A stretch of DNA of 64,000 nucleotides from Apoderus coryli (taxonomy: Eukaryota > Arthropoda > Insecta > Coleoptera > Attelabidae). Numbering within the stretch: position 1 is the first letter of the stretch; the number at the start of each line of letters is the position of its first letter. The position numbers were made by a program, and so were the translations under genes. The notes below the pieces were generated by a model, which did not search any database, was not told the origin of the DNA, and worked only from the letters and a program-made list of their open reading frames with translations. The DNA lies in NCBI GenBank assembly GCA_911728435.2, contig OU452210.1:7192001-7256000 (forward strand), in the 5' to 3' direction. Positions 36,436 to 45,900 of this stretch are shown here, piece after piece.

Positions 36436-36839
36436 GTAAGAGATAATTTATTATAATAATAATTTTTTCAAGGAACGTATTAATCCAGTTTAGTGCTTTA
36501 AAGATCAATTTTCTGTTTTTTATACTACTTACTTGTGTTAGACAACGTTTAGAATGTTTACGGATCAAAATTAACCGATGAGCATCTCTTTTAATAATTG
36601 GCAGATACAAGTAAAATTGATCCACAACTACAAACTATTGTCTGTGGAAAATCACAATTACATAAATCTAATTAGTGTTTTTTTGTTTAACTGTGGATAG
36701 TGGGATTCATTTCAATTATTATATCTTATTGTTAGTTGCTTAAGCTTAGTAAGTTAAGTTTTCTGCGTCATCATTTCTGTCGTTAAGTTTTACCTTGCAA
36801 CTAAATAAAACTGAGTAATTATCATTCAATGTTTCCCTC
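36436..36839. other. Intergenic AT-rich stretch
   Basis: Nothing recognised. Confidence 0.35.
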
Positions 36840-36963
36840 TTCAACTTATCACAGCAATAGTAACAACAGTAGGACATTGGCTGTCGCGGGCCCGACGGAT
36901 GACACTAGTCTTAAGCTGTCTCGGGCCGGATTTGACCCGCGGGCCGTAGTTTGGAGACCCCTG
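36840..36963 (-). mobile_element. hAT element end (solo)
   Basis: The segment ends in CCGTAGTTTGGAGACCCCTG, the reverse complement of a common hAT start (CAGGGGTCTCCAAACT). It is preceded by a GC-rich subterminal region with repeated CGGGCC / GGGCCG blocks. No matching opposite end or target duplication was found, so only one end is present or recognisable. The 5' limit is arbitrary. Confidence 0.6.
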
Positions 36964-37660
36964 GGTTAGAAGATAAGTAGGTATTATAAAACAGAAATAT
37001 TTAAAACCAATCACAGATAAGGAATAAATAAAGAAGAACAACTAAAGACTCACAAATAATTTTTTAAATGTCTAATTTACACTACTTACAACAATTATCG
37101 TAGGGAATTAGATCAATTCTCAAAAAATGTTACTTTATTTTACAAAAATGACCATTACGTACATATAACTGTCTATTATTGTGCCTTACTGTATGCCGAG
37201 CCAAGTACAAGGGCGGGTGAAAGGTATCAAGCTTGATAAACAAAAACATTTTTTGTTTGTCAATTTTTTCTTCTTTTTTTCAACATTATTAAATATAACA
37301 AGTGCACAGAAAATTAACGATGATTTTTGGAAAGTTTGAACGAATGTATATTGTAAACATGCATGAGTACATACAAATTATTATCGATGTTTTCAGTGAA
37401 CGAGTTATGTTTATTGAGAGGATTTCATGTATTTTCTGTTGTCCTTCAGGAAGCCTCGTAATCACAGATCTGTGCTCGTAATATTGTCATCTCAGTGTTA
37501 GAAATGTATGGGATTCTGTTTAACTACGGTTTTGGTTTAGTGTAGTAAGTAATGAACAAAAAACTAGTTCCTCAGCTTCAATCAGTTTTATGTCTGACTA
37601 AACGTAGGTACGGTAATAGTTACCTACCAACCTCCGAGCAATTTTTTGAAGTTAGAAAAC
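36964..37660. other. Intergenic stretch
   Basis: Nothing recognised up to the composite repeat that begins at about 37665. Confidence 0.35.
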
Positions 37661-37664
37661 AAAT

Positions 37665-38255
37665 GTGTTACTTTCCCGCGCAGGGAAAGCATTGTGAACG
37701 CGCTAAAAAATGTTTTGAGATAAAGACGGATATGAGCATTTTGACGTTCCCTGAGACGATTAAGACCATTTCCAGATGTGTCTGTGTGTACTGTATGTAT
37801 TCTACCACAATTGAGCTAAATTTTGGTATATGAGTTTGGGGCAGTCCTCGGATGAAGCCGTTAGATTTTGGTTGAAATCGCTTAAGTGGACACAACCACT
37901 AAATTTTCATATATCAGTAGGGCTCGAGTGATACATAATTTCAAAGGATTTTTTATCTGCTTTACAGCGATAGGTCACATTTGATATTTGCCTCCATAAT
38001 TCTCTAGAAAATAGCGTTTAAAATGTCACCACAGTTACTTAGTTGGAACGCTCGCTTCACATGCAGAAGGTTCGAGTCCTAGCTCTAGCAATATTTTTTT
38101 TCTAATTGTTGAATAAAGTTTGTTACGTTATTTTATTGGAAATAATGCAATTATAATAATTATTAAAATTATGTTTCGTTACGCAGGTCATATATTTTTG
38201 ATTATATTATAACTTGTCGGAAAAGTTTTGGGGTGACACAACCGATTTTTTTTCT
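37665..38255 (+). repeat. Composite SINE-like repeat, copy A
   Basis: The longest clean copy. It starts near ACTTTCCCGCGCAGGGAAAG, passes through AATTGAGCTAAATTTTGG and GCAGTCCTCGGATGAAGCC, and then a tRNA-like part: an A-box-like stretch at about 38038-38050 and a B box GGTTCGAGTCC at 38069-38079. It ends with the family tail TCGTTACGCAGGTCATATA...TTTTGGGGTGACACAACC. The RNA polymerase III-type boxes mark it as tRNA-derived. The open frame 37552-37833 within it is not a gene. Confidence 0.75.
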
Positions 38256-38954
38256 GAAGAGTACCTAGATCTGGTGAATATGGGGGAACATTTCCAACTC
38301 ATTTCTAAATGAGATTCTTTTGCGAAATGGCACGTTAATTTACACTTTGTCCTCAAAACGTCGCAACAACTTTTTTCAAGTAGCGATGCTTTTATCATTC
38401 TGAAGGTAATTTCGTTAGCGGTATAAAGTAGTCGCCATAACTTTATTCCGCGATAAAAATTACTGGTATTTTGCTTGTAGAGGACCAAATTCACACAAAA
38501 CAAAAATTTTATATTACAAACGCCACCTATGTGGGCATTAGCTCTGCTTCCATCAGCGGAGTAGATATCTGTATTGTTTGGTCAACAACTTTGAGCTAAA
38601 CATAGTTTTCAGTTTGTGATATGTGGAATATATTGATTTCATTTAGTATTGGAGGTTCGCCAATAGGTAGCGGTATGCTGACATCCATATAAGGTCTTTT
38701 GCCGCTCGCTGTAGTGATGGGAAACCTGAACAATTTAGGATATAGGTTTCTATCCGTACTTATTTTTTTTTTAATTTTTGCTCAAAAAGGACAATGCGAG
38801 TATGTGTTTCAGTTGTAATATTTGTTCCTAATAAATTTATCAACCCAATAACATCTCATCGCTACTTAATGTAAACGTATGGTATGGTTGAATGGTTTTT
38901 AAGTACCTATAAAACCAACAAATTCAAAACATTAATGGCCCTTTGCACCAACAG
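38256..38954. other. Intergenic stretch after repeat copy A
   Basis: The minus-strand frame 38207-38503 overlaps the repeat's end and has no recognisable family. Nothing else is seen. Confidence 0.35.
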
Positions 38955-39044
38955 TTTTAGGCAGGACCTAACATTAGGGAAAGAATAAACGTTGTATTTT
39001 GATTGTGCTTCTTCTTTCCCTAACGTTAGGTGCAGCCTAAAATT
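38955..39044. repeat. Short palindromic element
   Basis: TTTTAGGCAGGACCTAACATT and, inverted, AACGTTAGGTGCAGCCTAAAA flank a loop of about 35 bp, making a hairpin of about 85 bp. It is probably a tiny non-autonomous element or a solo pair of ends. Confidence 0.7.
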
Positions 39045-39072
39045 GTTCATAAGAGATGTGACCTGCGATTTG

Positions 39073-39142
39073 TAGGTCATATATTTTTGATTATATTATA
39101 ACTTGTCGGGAAAGTTTTGGGGTGATACAACCAATTTTTTTA
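39073..39142 (+). repeat. Composite SINE-like repeat, copy B (3' fragment)
   Basis: Only the family tail is present: AGGTCATATATTTTTGATTA, then TTGTCGGGAAAGTTTTGGGG and TGATACAACCAATTTTTT. It lies just downstream of the SEC23IP 3' end. Confidence 0.8.
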
Positions 39143-39183
39143 ATTTATTATTTTAAATAAATACTAATATTGAGATTAGGATT

Positions 39184-39189
39184 TTTATT
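39184..39189 (-). terminator. Candidate poly(A) signal of SEC23IP
   Basis: AATAAA on the minus strand, about 245 bp after the stop codon at 39435. It is one of several AT-rich candidates. Confidence 0.35.
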
Positions 39190-39434
39190 TTAAACAAATA
39201 TCATAAATTAATCTGTAACATAACTAGCAAAAGAACTATAACAACAATTTGCGTTAAATATTCATATAAAAATATTGAACTTTTAAAGAATCACAGTACT
39301 TATGTATACACAAGTATATATACAACAGCTTAAAATTTGAGGCGCCTTTTGTTTTTAGTTGTTGTAGAATCTGATATTAAATATGGGGCATACCGTTGTG
39401 CTAAAGGCCAGTATACCCACTTGTAAAGCATATA

Positions 39435-39979
39435 CTATGTTTTCCGGACAAATCCACTAGTTGGTGGTGGAGCTAAATTAACATTCTGTTTTATAGGCAT
39501 TGTGGGATCAACACCTATGACATTTTCATCCAATTTGGGGGTCTGTAAGGGTCTTTCAATTGTCATTGACTGTTGTGGCACTTTACTATCTGTCGAAATT
39601 CCCATTGTACTATAAATTTCTTTCAACATCAATAACATTGTATCTTCAGAGTCCCAGTAACACACATGACTTGTCAAGGCAAATATATATTCATTAAAAA
39701 TCTCAAACGGTGCTTCTTGCAACACATAATCAACCCGTCTTCCTTTATTGAAATGACCTAATGGGATGTCTGTAGCTTCTTCTGGAATTTCTTGCTCATC
39801 TACTTCCGGAGTTGATTCTAAATGACTTTGAAACACTTTGTTCACCTCTTCTTCTAATGAAGGAGCATCTTGTTTGTGAAACATTGCTAGTTGATAGAAT
39901 GAATTCCATGTACTTTTCATTGAGTCGAATACTCTCTGCTTTAAGTCAGCTCCAACTCTAGCCATAGTTTCTTTCAATT
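39435..39979 (-). CDS. SEC23IP: SEC23IP exon 9 (DDHD C-terminal half, stop)
   Basis: Acceptor TTTAATTTTAG. It opens by completing Glu746 of the conserved HLELK junction, then KETMARVGADLKQ. It holds RRVDYVLQE (D829) and SHVCYWDSEDT (H850, D855), the closing part of the DDHD metal-site motif, and ends at TAG 39435. Confidence 0.9.
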
Positions 39980-42900
39980 CTAAAATTAAAAAAAAAAATC
40001 TAAGATTCTATGACGTCCTCGCTAAACGCTAAAAGTATACGATCATATAATTAAAAATTCAAATAAAAAAAAATCTTACTAATATATTTTTACACACATT
40101 CTGCTCATAAAGGGAATATCCTTAGCAATGGTGCGAGAATTGCACACTTAGGTACAGTTCCTGGTTGCAAATTTAGAAAACAAATTGTAAACAGTTCCTC
40201 TTTGGAAACATTGTGCTGGAACCACGAATAGACTTGGTGTGAAAGGAATATTGACAGGAGGTAAAGTGTTGTTTCCCAAGTGTAGCAACCATTCGGAAAA
40301 TTCACGTTCTTCTGGACGTGCTCGCACATTAGTGGCTAATTGCATTTTGGTCAATGATTGCCACTTAAAGCTGTATTTAATGGTTTCGGCAACAATCTGT
40401 GACCGATAAGCATTTGGCATAACAGGTAATGTTTAATTTAAAAGTAGGATAACTTTTCCACCAAATAGTTTGTCATTGCCGCAAAAATCTTTTAAAACTC
40501 TGTTGATAAGTTCTAACGCTAATCGAGGTATCATTGACATTTCATCAAAAATGCTTAGCTTGGCACCGTCTTGGCTATTTGCCCGCAGTTCTGAGACATA
40601 CGCATCTGTAAGGGCAACTGGAAGTTTGAAGCAAGAGTGTAAAGTTCTACCTACCTTGTTTCATTATATATGATATGGAGATACGCCATGTTGGTAGGAG
40701 TCTATATTCGATTCGAAAACTTTTACCAGTCTTTATAAGGATAGTCTGTCAGCGCTTGGTTAGTACCAAGCAACTAACGCCAGATTGCGTTAGCAAAAAC
40801 TGTCGTTCATTCATCAATTTTTGCATGATGTGGTCGAGTCTGTATTTTTCGCCAATCAGGTCACGATCTGAACAAACGACATTTATAATATGGTCGTCTT
40901 TTCAGTGGTCGAAGAGGTCATTCAGCCGCGTCCGCTCACCAGTTCCAAAATATGTTAAACCCGAGTGTTTTGATTTTCGTTCATAATTCGTACTTCAAAG
41001 TTTGGCCACGAGAGTCCAGCACCTGCCGGTATACCGCGATGACAGACTATCCTTATAAAGACAATGCTTTTATTATCCAAAGTGATAGCAGATGCCTACT
41101 TCAAGCATTTCTCTTTAATTTCTGAACAAGGCGTATCAATGATCTTTTAATGACAGCTTCATATTCTCAACTATTTTTTTATCTTAGCTATTTTTTGTAT
41201 CAGACAAAATTTAGGGTAACATTGAAATGACAACTAGGTATTTTTAAAAACGAGACATTCTTTAAACTTGTTCGCATTTGTTTTGGAACTCCCATTTATC
41301 TGCTTGATGATGTATAATTTATAGAATTATAGAATAAACCTCTTAAAGCAGCAATTATACCAACCTAGATGCATCCTTTTACGTCCTTTGTGATGCGGAA
41401 TAAGAACAGGTTTCAATTTAGCAAGCTGTGGGTTAATGAGTGCCTCAATTCTATATGCGACTGGATCATATGGGTGGAAAATATTGAAAAACGCTGGACA
41501 TGTTGGTAACCTGAATTGTTCCCCAAGCGAATCCAATCCGCGTACCGTTACAAACATACCGATTGGGGAACCAAGGGCGAACAATGCAGCAGGTGCAAAT
41601 TTTAAAGCCGGATAATTCATTTGAGGTTGTCCTGTTCCTATTGCACCCATCATGTAGCTTATTCTTCGGTTTATTTTTCGTTCATCGGGATTCGGTTTCT
41701 CATTGCAATTAGTTTCTGATGATTCAGAAACATTTCCGTCAGCAGCTGAAATTAAACAAATTGGAAAATATTTGGAGTATATATATTATACCTATATAAT
41801 TTACCGTCAGAGGTAGACGATTCTGGATCCGTGTGCTGATGAGATAATAAATCGAAAAGAATTAGTGATCCTAAGCTGTGACCACCCAAAGAAACACCAC
41901 CACTAAATGAGGGATTTCTGCTTTTGTATAATTCATAAATTCTATTTAGTTCGTTTCCCACTGTCGATATAATAGTTTGACAATAAAATGGACTCGTATA
42001 GAACAATACATCCAATATTGTATCATTCGTAAAATCTCTTAATTTAGGAATGCTGTCAAGTGTAATATTTTTTAACAAATTATCAATTCCAGTTTCTTCA
42101 GAATGTAGCTTATCATGCCAACTAATCGGTAGAATTTCTACTTTATTCACAATACCATTTTCACAAGCTGTTCGATAATGCGACTCAATTAGTTGATGCC
42201 CAATCAACCTGAAGTCGTCAACTGAAAATGTTCAAATTAATAGGATTTATAAAAAATATATTGGACTACATACCAACTTCCTCTACTGTCCGGAATTTAA
42301 GATCACATACAGACCCAATACCGTGAACCATAAAGAGAACATGATCTGCTTTCATCGGTTCTCCTTCGTCAATATCAATGTCATCTAGGCCACGTTTAAC
42401 AATTCTAGGGCGTAACTGGGTCTAGAGCAAGTAAAAACAAAATCATTATTGGAATATTCACTATAATTGCGGAGGCACCAACAAAAGGTGCGGAGCAATA
42501 ACTAACACACATAAGCAGTAATTAAAATAGATATTTTCTGGATGCGACTTGTTTGGTTAAACAGGGTCAACAACATATGAACACCACTGAGCAATGGACT
42601 TCTTACAAAAATGTTACTTTGTTAAAATATTTCACTGAAACTGGTGATACTCTATCCTATAGATTTGCGACTGCAGTGATGTATCTATTGGGTGATTTTC
42701 TTGACCGTGGGGAGTTTGGGTCGACAATCGTTATGGCTCTTCTATACTCCCGGATGAGACGGCTTTTCCACGTGATATCGAGATTTTATTGGTGATTTCT
42801 GAAATGTGTAACTTTCAAAGTCTTTATCAACTTAACATATTGCCAGGTCGTAGTGGTCATATGCTAGATTTAATGTTAAGCCATGACTCCATTGTTGCAG

Positions 42901-45900
42901 CTGCTGATGCTATTCTCAGAATGCATACCACCCACGTCTCTCCCTTGGAATTGTGACTAAAGTTCGAAGTGACGGTCCTCCCACTCAGACCGCAAGACTC
43001 TATTTTGATTTTAAGTCTGCTGATTTGAGTCTGTTTATATCGACTGGAGTTTACTGCTTTGTTTGTGGAGAAAAAAAAAAGAGTTCCATAAAACGATTTT
43101 CACGATGGTTTTCACATGACCTTAAATCACTGATATTCTTGAAAAAGCAAGCCCATAAGGTGGTTCGCTTATGGATTATATCAAGTTCAGTAGGCTTATC
43201 GCAGAATGAAAACGATTGTCTCGCGAATGCTATCTATATTACACTCAATCTGTTGAGGATGAGTTACCTGGTAACATTGATGCATTTTGGAGGTTTGTGA
43301 ATTTAAAGAGAAAATTATGAATCCAAAATAGTTTTATTGTTAATTTTCTTCTTCTTTCAAGTAATAGCGCACAAACACATGCATGGAAATAGTGACTAAA
43401 GAGCCTCAGAGTCGACCACACGATTGCATCTATTTTCCAGTAAGCGCGACATTCTTGACAACCATTTTTCCGTGCCAAATATAAAACGCTGAATTTTGCC
43501 ATAATTTCGGGAGTTAGTGATTGGCTAATTTACGCAATTGCTCAGTTGCAAATTTCGTCCAAGTTTCTAAATAAATAAACCAAACCATTTTCCATGCTAG
43601 GAGCACCATATCTTCTATTTTCTAGACTACGTGGTTAGTTATAGCAATGAAAATTTTGTTTGCTATTATACTTACAGGAGTATTTCCCCAAGCATCTGGA
43701 GATGCAGACTTAGGGAACAGCACAAGAACGTCCGGTCCATGAAAGACGATTGTTTCTCCGCTAGGTAGCTCTACTTTTCTGTGCCATTGATTTGTCTCAA
43801 AGGCAATTTTGTATTCTTCTTCTAATTTTGTTGCTATATTTTCTTCATAAGGAGTATATCTACTGTCAGTGTTAGCTTTGTAAAACCATGAACACCGTCT
43901 TACTTCTGCAATTTTGCCTTTCCAATAAACCGGAATTCTCTGTCTTCTGAGTATATTAACATCATACCTAGTTCCGTCAGTTGGGATTACTTTTTCTGGA
44001 TCTAAGTCATCTAAAATTTTATTTTTTATCACAAATAGTACGAATAAATATTGATATAAATTTACTTGAAGTAAAAGCATGTTCCAGTGAAAGTGAGTCG
44101 TTCGTAGAAAATGGTTTCCATAAAGTTTTTCCCTCAATTTCTCTTTTGTAGAACCAATGGTGATATACAGGCCGGTAAATTTGATTACTTGTATTCTAAA
44201 ATTAAAGTTGTAATTTATTATTAGAAAAATGTGGCCTAAGTGTAGTAAAAATTATTAATAAAAGCAGTATCACTTCTGATAAAAACGTTATAAATAAGAA
44301 ACCATTAGGGTTAGATGCAAGTCAGCCGAATAAACTTCATGAAAAGGAATCTGAAATGTTAACCAGCTTAAAAAAAATAAAATTAAACAATCAACCCCTC
44401 CCCGATATGGATTACTTCAAGAAAAATTCTTAGATTTTACAAACAAAATTAACTTTTTTTTTTTTCTGAAGTAATCTATCGAGGAGTGAATGTTATTATT
44501 TGAATAAAACGACGTCTACTCCACAAAATGAAATGAAAATGTGGAGTAGACGTCGTTTTATTCAAATAATAACATTCACTCCTCGATAGATGGATTACTT
44601 CAGAAAATTCTCACAAGCTAGTCGAGCTTCCCTAATCCACGAATTTAAGAACCTTTCTTTGACATTTTGTGGAGTAGACGTCGTTTTATTCAAATAAAAT
44701 TAACTCTGTCTAGCAAAGAAAGACGAGAATACTCACCATAAAACTATTTTGACTATTGGATTGATAAGTTGATGTAGTAGCTGCTGATGTTTCTAGAACT
44801 TCACTAGGTGATATAGACGCCATTAAAGGACCAGTATTTGTATTATTTGATACGAAATTTAATGGTTCCTGTATTGGTTGAAATACAACACTGGATACAG
44901 TCGCTTGTGGATACGCTATATGTGGTAAATTACTAGTACTGCTTGGAGGTAATGGAGAAATAGGCTTAAAGTGATTCGAAGAATAGAAATTCGTATCGTT
45001 AGTTGACGAGGTTGATGTTATTGAACTAGCAGGTGATACCGGTTGGATGGGTTGAAAATATGTTGACGATAAATTATTTTGATTTTGTGGAATTTGCTGA
45101 GTCGCCACAGGAGCGGGTTGGGAGCTACTGGTAAGCCCAGGAATTTGTGCGTATGTCGGTCTTTTTAAGCCAGATCTTCTGTAGGTGTTTACAGAACCTG
45201 TAAACATAAAAATAATAATGCTAATTACAATCAAACAATGTATAATTATCAGTTATTACTAATACTATATTAAAAATTAATTCAACTTTATTAAAAAAAT
45301 ACAAGATAGAAGAACCTTATCAATTTCTTTATTATATCTTGCTACGACTTACTATTTTTAGAAATATTGTATGTTTTTGGATAGCGAGCTTTTATAATCT
45401 GCTCAAAAAAATTTCCTTTATGCAGGGTCGCATCCGAAACTCTAAGCTAACAATTTGTGGGCATATCAAATTAACCATACTAATTGCCATTTTCTCAAAA
45501 AACATGTTTTCACAAAATACGGAAAGAAGTAATTAATAATTTGGTCTATACACCTATATTTGTTTTCTATATGGGAGATCCTTAAGAAAATATAGATTCA
45601 TTGTCCCTCATCTGCAACTGGAGCCCTTTATATCTACGGGGTCCTGGGATACAGCCCAAAAGGCCCATATATAGATTCTTATCTACCTTTATGTATGTAC
45701 TGGGTTTTTAAACACTTTGTAGAATATCGTCAACGAACAGCAGACAATAAATAGAATATAACCCACTTAGAATTCAAATCAAAAACTACTACAAGAATTA
45801 ATATAATGGTTCTAGAAAACAAACTCATGAATAAAAACAAATATATTGCTACCGTATAATGCTGATACAACATAAGAACAAAAGCATATTCGCTTTCCCG

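Noticed and set aside
37552..37833. 93-codon plus-strand frame
   Set aside because: Much of it lies in composite repeat copy A; the equivalent frame is broken in copy D.
38207..38503. 98-codon minus-strand frame
   Set aside because: It overlaps the repeat tail, no family resemblance was seen, and no splice or start context supports it.
40675..40986. 103-codon plus-strand frame in SEC23IP intron 8
   Set aside because: No recognisable family, and it lies beside Helitron debris on the opposite strand.
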